DNA from: Rhodoferax sp.
Lineage (GTDB): Bacteria > Pseudomonadota > Gammaproteobacteria > Burkholderiales > Burkholderiaceae_C
Length of the DNA: 36,358 nt
Direction of reading: 5' to 3'
Assembly (NCBI GenBank): GCA_028711355.1
Contig: JAQTSL010000002.1
Coordinates: 1 to 36,358, forward strand
Below are positions 1-11,562 of the stretch, one piece after another (the first letter of the stretch is position 1; each line of letters opens with the position of its first letter). The position numbers and the translations under genes are program-made. The notes below the pieces were generated by a model, which had not been told where the DNA came from, did no database searches, and saw nothing but the letters and a program-made list of their open reading frames with translations.

Positions 1-1
1 A

Positions 2-506
2 TTGATGGCCATGTTGCCCGAGATGCTGGCCGAGGAACGGCGCATCTTGCTGTTCTGGCAATTCACCACCATGCTGGAACTGATCGAGGCCGAGTTGGCC
101 AAGCGCAAGATCAAGTGGGTCAAGCTAACTGGTCAGAGCCAAAAGCGCGACGATCTGATTGAGCAGTTCACCAGCGGCGCGGTGCCCTTGTTTTTAATCA
201 GCCTGAAAGCCGGCGGTGTGGGCCTGAACCTGCCGCAAGCCGACACCGTGATCCACTACGACCCGTGGATGGAGTCCCGGCCGTAGAAAACCAGGCGACC
301 GACCGCGATGCAGGCGCATCGGCCAGACCAAAAGCGTCTGGGTCGTCAAGCTGGTGGCGCAAGGCACGATCGAAGAGCGCATCCTGGCGCTGCAAGAGCG
401 CAAAGCCGCGCTAGCCGAAAGCATGTACAGCGGCTCGGTTGGCCGCAAACAGCCGCTGTTCAGTGAAAGTGATTTGCAGGAGCTGCTCAAGCCGCTCTCC
501 AAATGA
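2..506 (+). pseudogene. SNF2/DEAD-box helicase C-terminal region, 5' truncated by window edge and frameshifted
   Basis: Frame 1 gives ...GQSQKRDDLIEQFTSGAVPLFLISLKAGGVGLNLPQADTVIHYDPW (SNF2 helicase C-domain). It then shifts frame; 'KSVWVVKLVAQGTIEERILALQERKAALAESMYSGSVGRKQPLFSESDLQELLKPLSK*' continues in another frame and ends at 506. The conserved NPAVENQATDRAHRIGQ region is disrupted. Confidence 0.8.
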
Positions 507-535
507 GAGCTACTTGCGCTTGATGGACGGGCGCT
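411..535 (+). repeat. Helicase-tail repeat, copy A
   Basis: ctagccgaaagcatgtacagcggctcggttggccgcaaacagccgctgttcagtgaaagtgat...aaatgagagctacttgcgcttgatggacgggcgct; aligns without gaps to 16401-16525 with about 14 mismatches by eye. Confidence 0.9.
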
Positions 536-966
536 GGATCGGGAAAAGACTTTAAGGATTTGAGGGCGGCAATAGGCAGTCTATGGCATTGCTAAGCTTA
601 GTGACCGGTTGGCAGCGATAGCGGGCCTAAAGAAATTCAAATTTCCCGCCGGATACCTGACATTGGCATCAGGAGCCCAAATGCCAGTTGCGTGGCAGCG
701 AATTCAACAAAATGAGCGCCCGGACTCAACCAACAGCCGCAGATCGAGGCAGGTTCTCCATTGCTAACGCTGACGGGGATGATGTCCAGACAGCTGACAT
801 TGGACGATGTCGGCGACAGCTCACCTTTGGTTTTTGGGTATGCCAGCGGTTGGGGGTATTCGCGATCGACTGCTTTCTGGTTGCCAAATGCACTGACGGT
901 CAAAAGTCATTTGGGGCGCTTTGCAACGGCCCATCCCCATCACTGACAAAAGTGAGGACGGAGCAC

Positions 967-1512
967 TCATCCTGTCGAGACGTCCATGCCGCGCAACAGC
1001 TCCTCTGCGATATGGAGGTCATCGACCGTGTCAATATCGGTCACGCACCCGATATCTTCCATGACTAACTCCATGGTGACATTTGCGCTTGCGACGGAAA
1101 CTGCTCCCCGGTCTCCCTTCAAGTCCAGGAGGGCCTGATGACAAGCAGAAGAAAAACCAACGGGATGACCACGCTGCCCCCGGTAAACCGGCACCACGAC
1201 ATCTTGCCCTGTTAGCGCAGTCGCAATTGCCCGTAAGGTGTCACTTTGAATGAGTGGCAAATCTGCCGGCAGAATCAGCCAACCATCGGCTTGAGATGTT
1301 TTCCGCACCGCCGCTGCGATCGAGTCGCCCATACCGAGGTGACCACCCTCTTCAAGATGCCATGGCAGGCCACTGCCCCGCACCGCATCCAAGGTGTGCT
1401 GCAGAACCGTCTTACCCGCCAACAGGGCCTGCAATTTGTGCGTGGTACCCCCCGACGCCGTAAAGCGTTCCCCACGCCCCGAGGCCAAAATAATGACGGT
1501 GGGCAAACTCAC
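967..1512 (-). CDS. MocA/MobA-like nucleotidyltransferase (molybdenum cofactor cytidylyltransferase family)
   Basis: ORF MSLPTVIILASGRGERFTASGG...KLQALLAGKTVLQHTLDAV...LPADLPLI; NTP_transf_3-type pattern; adjacent to XdhC and molybdenum hydroxylase genes. Confidence 0.85.
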   Translation of the reverse strand: MSLPTVIILASGRGERFTASGGTTHKLQALLAGKTVLQHTLDAVRGSGLPWHLEEGGHLGMGDSIAAAVRKTSQADGWLILPADLPLIQSDTLRAIATALTGQDVVVPVYRGQRGHPVGFSSACHQALLDLKGDRGAVSVASANVTMELVMEDIGCVTDIDTVDDLHIAEELLRGMDVSTG

Positions 1513-2525
1513 AGCAGCACGCAGCGGTCCGGAGTGGGTGTCACCGCCAATGAGGCGACTTCGTTCTTCGCCTGCACCATCTCGGCCACGATGGAGACCG
1601 CAATCTCGGCTGGCGTTTTTGCGCCCAACGCTAGACCCACAGGACCATGAAGACGACCCAGCTCCTCAACGCTTAAATCGAAGTGTTCCGCCAGTCGCCG
1701 CTTGCGTGCCTCCTGGTTGCGCCGCGAGCCCAGTGCGCCGACATAAAAGGCTTTGGATTGCAGCGCTTCAAGTAACGCCATGTCGTCGAGTTTGGGGTCA
1801 TGCGTCAGGGCCACGATGGCCGTGTGGGCATCCGGCACCAGTTCGCGAACGACGTCATCGGGCATGCCCTCAATCCGCCGCGCCCCAGGCATGCCCGCCA
1901 TCAGGACAGCGGCATATTCCTCCCGCGGGTCGCAGACCAGCACATCAAAATCGAGCATGACGGCGATCTGCGCCACCGCCTGCGACAACTGGCCGGCGCC
2001 AATCAGCAGCAGGCGCCACTTCGGGCCAAACACGGTGGTCAGCGTGCTGCCGTCAAACTGCATGGCATGACCACGCACTGCGGGGGTGAGCTGTACCGCG
2101 CCGGTCGCCAAGGTTAGCGTACGAGCCACCAGCTCGTGGGCTGCCGTGCGGGCCAGCAATTGCTCGACCCAGGTCGCGTCCATCAGAGGCTCCTGCACCA
2201 GCCGCAAGCTGCCGCCGCAGGGCAAGCCGAAGCGGGCAGCTTCTTCCTGGCTGACACCATAGGCAATCATGGCGGGCCTCTCCAACCCGAAAGCACGGCC
2301 ATCGGCTTGCCTGAAACGCGCCTTGGTGCGGGCAATCAAATCGTCTTCGACACAACCACCGGACACCGAGCCACTGACCACGCCGTCGTCGCGCACGGCC
2401 AGCAGAGCCCCTGGTGGCCGTGGCGCGCTGCCCCAGGTCTGCACCACCGTCACCAGCGTGACGGCATGGCCGGAACGGCGCCACTCCAGGGCGTCCGCCA
2501 GCACGCTGAGATCAAGGCTTTCCAT
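1509..2525 (-). CDS. XdhC/CoxI family molybdenum hydroxylase maturation protein
   Basis: VTLVTVVQTWGSAPRPPGALLAVRDDGVVSGSVSGGCVEDDL and C-terminal Rossmann LLLIGAGQLSQAVAQIA...VGALGSRRNQEARKRRL, typical of XdhC/CoxF/CoxI. Confidence 0.92.
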   Translation of the reverse strand: MESLDLSVLADALEWRRSGHAVTLVTVVQTWGSAPRPPGALLAVRDDGVVSGSVSGGCVEDDLIARTKARFRQADGRAFGLERPAMIAYGVSQEEAARFGLPCGGSLRLVQEPLMDATWVEQLLARTAAHELVARTLTLATGAVQLTPAVRGHAMQFDGSTLTTVFGPKWRLLLIGAGQLSQAVAQIAVMLDFDVLVCDPREEYAAVLMAGMPGARRIEGMPDDVVRELVPDAHTAIVALTHDPKLDDMALLEALQSKAFYVGALGSRRNQEARKRRLAEHFDLSVEELGRLHGPVGLALGAKTPAEIAVSIVAEMVQAKNEVASLAVTPTPDRCVLL

Positions 2526-2570
2526 CCATGCACCTCTTTCTTTTGAAATCAGACCACCCTGGGCTTCGGG

Positions 2571-3764
2571 TCACACGTCCTGCGCCAGCCAGGCTTCTGC
2601 CAACCGGACCCAGTAGGTACCACCCAGTGGAATCAGCGCGTCGTTGAAATCGTAGCTGGGGTTGTGCAGCATGCAGGGGCCGCCGCCGTGGTCAATCTCG
2701 CGGTGGCTGCCTTCGCCGTTGCCGATAAAGCAATAGGCCCCCGGTTTGGCCTGCAGCATAAAAGCAAAGTCTTCGGCCCCCATGGTCGGTTCCTGCGTCA
2801 GCACCTGGGCCTCGCCCACGATGTCGATCATGACCTGGCGCGCCAACGCCGCTTCACGAAACGAGTTGATGGTCGATGGGTACTTGCGCACGAATTCAAA
2901 TTCACAACTGAGCTCAAATGCCGCACAGGTGAATTCAGCCACCTGCTGCATGCGCCGTTCAATCAGATCGAGCACTTCCGGCGTGAAGGTACGCACCGTG
3001 CCCTGTAGTTCACAACTATCCGGAATCACGTTTTTGGCTTCGCCGGCATGGATCATGGTGACCGAGATAACACCGGCGTCAATCGGCTTCTTGTTGCGGC
3101 TGATGATGGTCTGGAAGGCCTGCACCATCTGGCAGGCGACGGGGACCGGATCGAGCCCGTTGTGCGGCAAGGCCGCATGCCCGCCTTTTCCACGGATGGT
3201 AATCTTGAACTCGTTGCTCGAGGCCATCACCGGCCCCGGGCTCGCGGCAAAGCTGCCAACCGGCATGCCCGGCCAGTTGTGCATGCCGAACACCGCCTGC
3301 ATCGGGAATTTGTCGAACAGGCCGTCGCGCAGCATCTCGCGCGCTCCGCCGCCACTTTCTTCGGCAGGCTGAAAAATGAGGTACACCGTGCCATCGAAAT
3401 TGCGGTGCTGCGCCAGGTACTGGGACGCCGCCAGCAGCATGGCGACATGGCCGTCATGGCCGCAGGCGTGCATCTTGCCGTCATGCTGGCTGGCGTGCGC
3501 AAAGGTATTGAACTCCTGCATGGGTAGCGCATCCATGTCGGCGCGCAAGCCGATGGCCCGCTGCGAGTTGCCGTTTTTGAGCATGCCGACCACGCCGGTT
3601 ACGCCCAGGCCGCGGTGCACCGGGATGCCCCACTCGGTCAGCTTCTGTGCCACCAGATCGGCGGTGCGGATTTCCTCGAAACCCAACTCGGGATGGGCGT
3701 GGATGTCGCGCCGGGCCACGGCCAGGGTAGCCGCCTGGGCGGCAATGAATTCAATGACTTTCAT
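2571..3764 (-). CDS. M20 family amidohydrolase (hippurate hydrolase/aminoacylase-like)
   Basis: RRDIHAHPELGFEEIRTADLVAQKL, GLRADMDALPMQE, MHACGHDGHVAMLL, FQPAEESGGGAREML, GAEDFAFML motifs. Confidence 0.93.
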   Translation of the reverse strand: MKVIEFIAAQAATLAVARRDIHAHPELGFEEIRTADLVAQKLTEWGIPVHRGLGVTGVVGMLKNGNSQRAIGLRADMDALPMQEFNTFAHASQHDGKMHACGHDGHVAMLLAASQYLAQHRNFDGTVYLIFQPAEESGGGAREMLRDGLFDKFPMQAVFGMHNWPGMPVGSFAASPGPVMASSNEFKITIRGKGGHAALPHNGLDPVPVACQMVQAFQTIISRNKKPIDAGVISVTMIHAGEAKNVIPDSCELQGTVRTFTPEVLDLIERRMQQVAEFTCAAFELSCEFEFVRKYPSTINSFREAALARQVMIDIVGEAQVLTQEPTMGAEDFAFMLQAKPGAYCFIGNGEGSHREIDHGGGPCMLHNPSYDFNDALIPLGGTYWVRLAEAWLAQDV

Positions 3765-3776
3765 GTTGATTCCTGT

Positions 3777-5153
<1,377 letters not shown>

Positions 5154-5184
5154 GCAATCCCAACAGAATGTGTGACACCGACGC

Positions 5185-5823
5185 TCAGGGCAAGCGTGCG
5201 AAGCAGTAACCCAGTGCGATGCCCAGACCGCAGGCAAACACCACCAGCCAGGCTGGCACCGGCGCGCCCAGCGAACTGAATAATCTGGCAGGAGCGGCTG
5301 CGCCCGGCATGATCGCGCCGGGCAACGGCATCGCCGGGGCGGTTGCTGGCGTTGACACCGTCGCTTCTTTCATGCCCGTGCCGCCCAACTGGCGGGCAAA
5401 GGCGGCGAAGAAGTCATCTGCATTCTTTTTGGCCACGGTCTGCACCAGACGGCTGCCGACACTGGCCAGCTTGCCACCGATCTCGGCGCTGGCTACGTAC
5501 TTGAGCACGGTCTCATTTTGCGCTTCGCTCAGCGCGACCTTCGCCGCCATCTTGGCAAAACCGGCCGCGCCGCCCTGCCCCTGCCCCGTCAAGGTGTAGC
5601 CATTGGGCGCATCGAGGTCGCTGAGCACCACATTGCCTTTGAAAGTCGCCGAAATCGGCCCCACCGTGGTCACCACGGTGGCAAACAATTCGGTGTCGGA
5701 CAACTTTTCAAGTTGCTTGCAACCGACGATGCACGCTTGAAGCACCGCGGGATCATTAAGCGCGTCCCAGACCTGTTGCTGCCGGGCAGGGATGCGGTAT
5801 TCCCCGGAGAATTCCATCGCCAT
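5185..5823 (-). CDS. CoxG-like SRPBCC protein with C-terminal transmembrane anchor
   Basis: [45 protein letters not shown] (CoxG family start); C-terminal hydrophobic stretch [18 protein letters not shown]. Confidence 0.92.
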   Translation of the reverse strand: MAMEFSGEYRIPARQQQVWDALNDPAVLQACIVGCKQLEKLSDTELFATVVTTVGPISATFKGNVVLSDLDAPNGYTLTGQGQGGAAGFAKMAAKVALSEAQNETVLKYVASAEIGGKLASVGSRLVQTVAKKNADDFFAAFARQLGGTGMKEATVSTPATAPAMPLPGAIMPGAAAPARLFSSLGAPVPAWLVVFACGLGIALGYCFARLP

Positions 5824-5826
5824 GTT

Positions 5827-6705
5827 TTATGCCTCGTAATGTTTGAACAGCGCCTGCGTGCCGAGCCGGCCGTGGCCTTGCTGCGCCAGTTCCTCATACA
5901 GCCTGCGTGCCAGTGCCAGCGCCGGCAGGTCCAACTGCATGCGCTGTGCTTCAGCCAGGGCAATGCCCAGGTCCTTGATGAAGTGTTCAATGTAGAAACC
6001 CGGGGCGAAGTCGCCGTTGATGATTTTCTGCCCCATCACGGTCAGCTGGAACCCCGACGCGGCGCCGCCGCCGATGGACTTGAGCACCGTCGGCAGGTCG
6101 AGCCCGGCAGCCTTGCCGTAGGCCAGCCCTTCGCACACGCCCATGATGGTGGCGGCAATCACGATCTGGTTGCACATCTTGGTATGTTGTCCGGCACCGG
6201 GGCCGCCTTGCAGCACGATATTGGGGCCCAGCAATTGCAGGATCGGCAGGGCGGCATCGAACGCCGCCTGCGCGCCGCCCACCATGATCGCGAGTTTGGC
6301 ATCGCGTGCGCCGATGTCACCACCGGACACCGGCGCGTCCAGCGCGCTGCATCCCTGCTCGGCAGCCGCTTTGGCAATGCGTTGCGCCAGCTCGGGGCTG
6401 GAGGTCGTCATGTCGATCAGCAATGCCCCGCGCGCCCGCGCCACAATGCCGTTGTCACCGAGATAGACTTGCTCGACATCATGCGGATAGCCCACGATGG
6501 TGATGATCACGTCGGCGTTGGCTGCCAGCTCGCCCGGGCTGTCGCACCAGACAGCGCCACGCGCCAGCAAGGCGTCGGCCTTGTCGCGCGAGCGGTTGTA
6601 GACCCGCAGCGGATAACCCGCCTGCAGGATGTGCCCGGCCATGCTCTGGCCCATATTGCCCAATCCGATGAAGCCCACGCGGGGCTTGTTTTTGCTATCA
6701 GTCAT
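5827..6705 (-). CDS. NAD(P)-dependent beta-hydroxyacid dehydrogenase (tartronate semialdehyde reductase / 3-hydroxyisobutyrate dehydrogenase family)
   Basis: VGFIGLGNMGQSMAGHILQAGYPLRVYNRS, DAPVSGGDIGARDAKLAIMVGG, GAGQHTKMCNQI. Confidence 0.92.
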   Translation of the reverse strand: MTDSKNKPRVGFIGLGNMGQSMAGHILQAGYPLRVYNRSRDKADALLARGAVWCDSPGELAANADVIITIVGYPHDVEQVYLGDNGIVARARGALLIDMTTSSPELAQRIAKAAAEQGCSALDAPVSGGDIGARDAKLAIMVGGAQAAFDAALPILQLLGPNIVLQGGPGAGQHTKMCNQIVIAATIMGVCEGLAYGKAAGLDLPTVLKSIGGGAASGFQLTVMGQKIINGDFAPGFYIEHFIKDLGIALAEAQRMQLDLPALALARRLYEELAQQGHGRLGTQALFKHYEA

Positions 6706-6708
6706 GTG

Positions 6709-9090
6709 TCATGCCTTGTTAATGAAGTCGGTTTTTTCGCGCAGCAGATCGCGCAAATACATCGGAGTCAGCGGCTGCTGGTCGGCCACCACATCGAAAG
6801 GTGCGAGCGCATCGTTGACGGCGTTGGTCAGCGCCCCGATGGCGCCCATCACGCCGCCCTCGGCCATGCCCTTGATGCCCGCCGGCGTCGCCCGATTCGG
6901 CGTGTGCATCGGAATGAGCTCGAAATGAGGCAGCTCGCAGGCCGTCGCCACCAGGTAATCGGCCAGGGTCCCCGAGAGGTTCTGTCCGGCTGCGTCGTAC
7001 CGCACCTGCTCGAACAGGGAACCGGACAAGCCCATGGCAATCGCCCCGTGCTGCTGCCCTTCCACCACTACAGGGCTCAGCACCGTGCCGCAATCTTCCG
7101 CCACCACATAACGGGCAAAACGGATGGCCCCGGTAGCGACCTGCACTTCCACTTCGCACACATGCGTGGAATTGGAATAGGTCATGGGCGGTGGCTCATA
7201 GGTCTTGTGAAACTCCAGTCCGGGAGCCATCCCGACAGGCAAGGCCAGTGGGTCCAGATAGGCCGTCCGCGCAACGTCGGCCAGCCCCACGCCGGTGGCG
7301 GTCCAGATGCCGTCGCTCATCTTCTCGACGCAGCCATCCTGCAAGCGCAGCGTGGCGCCATTGCCCAGACCCAGCAGCCCGGCGGCAATCGCCAGCACTT
7401 TGACCTGCGCCTCCTGGGCACACAAATACAGCGTGCCGCCGCCCGCCGTACCGCCACGTGCGCCCCGGCTGCCCATGCCATAGGGTGCGATGTCGGTATG
7501 ACCGATATGCAAATGCACCTGCTGCGGCAAGATGCCCAGGCCTTCGGCCACGGCATGGGCCAAAGAAGTTTCATAGCCCTGGCCGGTGGCGCCCAGGCCC
7601 ACCGAGGCATTCACCGCGCCCGAGGGCTCAATGCGCAGCCAGGCCGCTTCATGCCCCGATCCGGCAATGCCGGCCGCCTTGTAGAAGCGCGAGCCATAGG
7701 TGGTGGACTCGACCACCGTGCAAATGCCCAGACCCAAATAAACCCCTTGCGCGCGCGCCTGCTGCTGGCGCTGGCGAAAATTCTCGTAGTCGATGGCGGC
7801 GAGCGCACCTTCCAGGGTTTCGCGCGGCGTGATGTCGGCCAACACTTCACCGGTCGCCATGGTGTACGGAAAATCCTGCGGCTGCAGCATGTTCAGCCGC
7901 CGCACGGCCACCGGATCCAGTTGGAGTTCGCGCGCAATCGCATCCATCGTGCCGTCCATCACCCAGCTCGTGATGGCCATGGGTGCGCGCATCGGGCCAT
8001 TGCCGACCTTGTTGCTCAGCACCACCTTGACGTCGTAACTGTAGTCCTGCACCTTGTAGGGGCCGGTCAGGATCATGGCCACCACGCGGGCCAGATAGTT
8101 ACCCGGGTAAAAACTGTAGGCGCCGAAGTCCTCCACGATGTCCAGCTCCAGGCCGAGCAGACGGCCGTCGGCGCTGACTGCGGCCCGGGTACGGCAAAAA
8201 TCCTCCCGCGCCTGCGAGGACGCCAACAGGTTCTCCAGCCGGTCCTCGCGCCAGCGCACCGGCCGCTTCAGGTGACGCGCCAGCGCAGCCACCGTCAACT
8301 CTTCACGGTACAGGGCGATTTTCTGGCCGAAGCCGCCGCCCACATCGGGCGAAATGACACTGACCTGGGACTCCGACAGGCGCAATCGGCTGGCCAGGGT
8401 GGTGCGGTAGGGATGCGGCACCTGGGTTCCGACATGAAAGGTCAGATGCTGGCGCCCGGCGTCCCACACCGCGATGCAGCCGCGCGTCTCAATCGGCAAA
8501 TGGGTCTGCCGGTGCTGGGAAAAAGTGCTCTCGATCACCCGGTAAGCCTCGCGCTTGCGCGCTGCGACATCACCATGCTCGGCATGCTGATGCGACAACA
8601 GGTTGGAACTCAGACTGTCATCCACCCGGGGTGCCTCCGGCGCCAGCGCCTGCCACATGGTGCAGACCGCAGGCAGCACGTCGTAATTTACCAGCACCTG
8701 CTCGGCAGCGTCCTCCGCCAGATAACGGTCGGTCGCCAGCACGCAGGCCACCGGATCGCCCTGAAAACGCACTTTGTCGATGGGCAGGGTGTCCATCTCC
8801 ATCGGCTGCAGCCCCGCAATGGGCGGCGCCATGCGCTGACGCGTGGTCCACTGCGCCAGATCCTGCCCGGTGAACACCGCCACCACACCGGGCATCTCAT
8901 GCGCCGCCCCGGCGTTGATGGCAACGATGCGGGCGTGGGCATGGGGTGAACGCACAAAGCAGGCATGCAGGGCGCCCGGTATCTCAATGTCGTCCACGAA
9001 GCGGCCCTGCCCGGTCAGCAGCCGGTAGTCTTCCTTGCGCGGCAAGTGCTGGCCGATGTGACGAAACTCAGGCTGCGACATGGTCCGCAT
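6709..9090 (-). CDS. Xanthine dehydrogenase-family molybdopterin-binding large subunit (CoxL-like)
   Basis: IGQHLPRKEDYRLLTGQGRFVDDIEIPGALHACFVRSPHAHA..., SPDVGGGFGQKI, C-terminal KGMAEGGVMGAIGALTNAVNDAL. Confidence 0.93.
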   Translation of the reverse strand: MRTMSQPEFRHIGQHLPRKEDYRLLTGQGRFVDDIEIPGALHACFVRSPHAHARIVAINAGAAHEMPGVVAVFTGQDLAQWTTRQRMAPPIAGLQPMEMDTLPIDKVRFQGDPVACVLATDRYLAEDAAEQVLVNYDVLPAVCTMWQALAPEAPRVDDSLSSNLLSHQHAEHGDVAARKREAYRVIESTFSQHRQTHLPIETRGCIAVWDAGRQHLTFHVGTQVPHPYRTTLASRLRLSESQVSVISPDVGGGFGQKIALYREELTVAALARHLKRPVRWREDRLENLLASSQAREDFCRTRAAVSADGRLLGLELDIVEDFGAYSFYPGNYLARVVAMILTGPYKVQDYSYDVKVVLSNKVGNGPMRAPMAITSWVMDGTMDAIARELQLDPVAVRRLNMLQPQDFPYTMATGEVLADITPRETLEGALAAIDYENFRQRQQQARAQGVYLGLGICTVVESTTYGSRFYKAAGIAGSGHEAAWLRIEPSGAVNASVGLGATGQGYETSLAHAVAEGLGILPQQVHLHIGHTDIAPYGMGSRGARGGTAGGGTLYLCAQEAQVKVLAIAAGLLGLGNGATLRLQDGCVEKMSDGIWTATGVGLADVARTAYLDPLALPVGMAPGLEFHKTYEPPPMTYSNSTHVCEVEVQVATGAIRFARYVVAEDCGTVLSPVVVEGQQHGAIAMGLSGSLFEQVRYDAAGQNLSGTLADYLVATACELPHFELIPMHTPNRATPAGIKGMAEGGVMGAIGALTNAVNDALAPFDVVADQQPLTPMYLRDLLREKTDFINKA

Positions 9091-9571
9091 TCCTTCGCAT
9101 CTGTGCCGCCGCCTGCTGGATGGCCTTCACAATATTCTGGTAGCCGGTGCAGCGGCACAGGTTGCCCGACAGCACTTCCCGTATTTCTTCTTCGCTCGGT
9201 GCCGGATTGCTTTTGAGAAAGGCCTCGAAGGTCATCACAATACCGGGCGTGCAAAAGCCGCACTGCAAGCCGTGGACCTCGTGCAGCGCCTGCTGCAGCG
9301 GAGACAGAACGCCGTTGCTCGCCACCGACTCGATCGTGGACACCTCATGGCCCTCCATCTGGATGGCGTAGGTCAGACAAGAGCGCACCGGCTTGCCATC
9401 CACCAGCACGGTGCAGGCACCACACACACCATGCTCGCAGCCGACGTGGGTGCCGGTCAAACGGCAATCCTCGCGCAATGCGTCCGCCAACAGCTTGCGG
9501 GGTTCTACCCACAGTTCGTAGTTTTCACCGTTAACGGTCAGCGTGATCGATCGTTTCTCCACATGACTCAT
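9068..9571 (-). CDS. (2Fe-2S)-binding small subunit of molybdenum hydroxylase (CoxS-like)
   Basis: GCEHGVCGACTVLVDGKPVRSC and GLQCGFCTPGIVMTFEAFL...LSGNLCRCTGYQNIV clusters. Start chosen at MSHVEKRS (9571); MNQMSHVEK at 9580 is also possible. Confidence 0.95.
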   Translation of the reverse strand: MSHVEKRSITLTVNGENYELWVEPRKLLADALREDCRLTGTHVGCEHGVCGACTVLVDGKPVRSCLTYAIQMEGHEVSTIESVASNGVLSPLQQALHEVHGLQCGFCTPGIVMTFEAFLKSNPAPSEEEIREVLSGNLCRCTGYQNIVKAIQQAAAQMRRNADHVAA

Positions 9572-9576
9572 TTGAT

Positions 9577-10443
9577 TCATCCTTTGGCGCGACTCAAGGC
9601 GCGCTCCAATGCCTGTTGCACCAACTTTTCGGTCAATTCCCTGCGGTACACCGCCGTGATGCCCGCGTCGTCTTCGGGCGCCACGGCGACACGCACCGCG
9701 CGCGCCACGTCCGCCGCCCATGCCGCATTGCCAAGCTGGCCGAGCAAGGGGCGCACCATGTCATCACACGACTGCGGGATGGCACGCACGCCGCTCAGGC
9801 CCAGACGCACGCGCACGACGCGCTCGTCCTGCAGTGCCACGGTAGCGGCCACCGCCACGATCGCGTAGTCGCCATGACGGCGATTGAACAACTGAAAAGA
9901 CGTCCCCTCATGCACGCTGATGGTCGGAAAGTGCACGCAACGGATGATTTCATCCGGCGCCAGCGCCGTCGTCATGGCGGACTGGAAAAAGTCCGACGCC
10001 GGCACACAGCGCGACCCACCCTGGCGCGCGATCTCGATTTCCGCGCCCAGCGTCATCGCAATCAGCGGGAACTGCGCGGCCGGGTCGGCATGCGCCAAAC
10101 TCCCGCCGAGGGTGCCGCGCTGGCGAATCGCGTAGTGGCCGATGGTTTTCGCCGCTTGCCCCAGCAAGGGGCAGCGGGCCTGCACCAGTGCGGAGCCGGC
10201 AATCTGCTCGTGCCGGGTCAGGGCGCCGATGCTCAGGAAAGCACCGCCTTCGCAGACATAGGCGAGCTCCGTCAAGTCATTCAGATCAATCAGCGCCGAC
10301 GGCATCGCCAGCCGCATGTTTAACATGGGCCCCAGGCTCTGGCCACCGGCAATCACCTTGGCGCGGTCACCGCCAGCCGCCAGTTGTTGCAACGCTTCCT
10401 CCAGCGAGCTGGGGCGCAGGTAGTCAAATGCAGCGGGTTTCAC
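9577..10443 (-). CDS. FAD-binding medium subunit of molybdenum hydroxylase (CoxM-like)
   Basis: FDYLRPSSLEEALQQLAAGGDRAKVIAGGQSLGPMLNMRLAMPSALIDLN, TIGHYAIRQRGTLGGSLAHADPAAQFPLI. Confidence 0.95.
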   Translation of the reverse strand: MKPAAFDYLRPSSLEEALQQLAAGGDRAKVIAGGQSLGPMLNMRLAMPSALIDLNDLTELAYVCEGGAFLSIGALTRHEQIAGSALVQARCPLLGQAAKTIGHYAIRQRGTLGGSLAHADPAAQFPLIAMTLGAEIEIARQGGSRCVPASDFFQSAMTTALAPDEIIRCVHFPTISVHEGTSFQLFNRRHGDYAIVAVAATVALQDERVVRVRLGLSGVRAIPQSCDDMVRPLLGQLGNAAWAADVARAVRVAVAPEDDAGITAVYRRELTEKLVQQALERALSRAKG

Positions 10444-10452
10444 AAACGCGTC

Positions 10453-11550
<1,098 letters not shown>

Positions 11551-11562
11551 GTATTTACTCCT

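Noticed and set aside
5518-8949. 1143-aa open frame on the + strand
   Set aside because: Lies antisense to the coxG, dehydrogenase and CoxL-like genes; composition rich in R, H, G and Q with no recognisable domain. Typical antisense open frame in GC-rich coding DNA.
5185-10443. Aerobic carbon monoxide dehydrogenase (cox) operon
   Set aside because: Subunit architecture matches, but the large subunit lacks the AYRCSFR signature and the gene context (amidohydrolase, serine dehydratase, CUT1 importer) points to another substrate.
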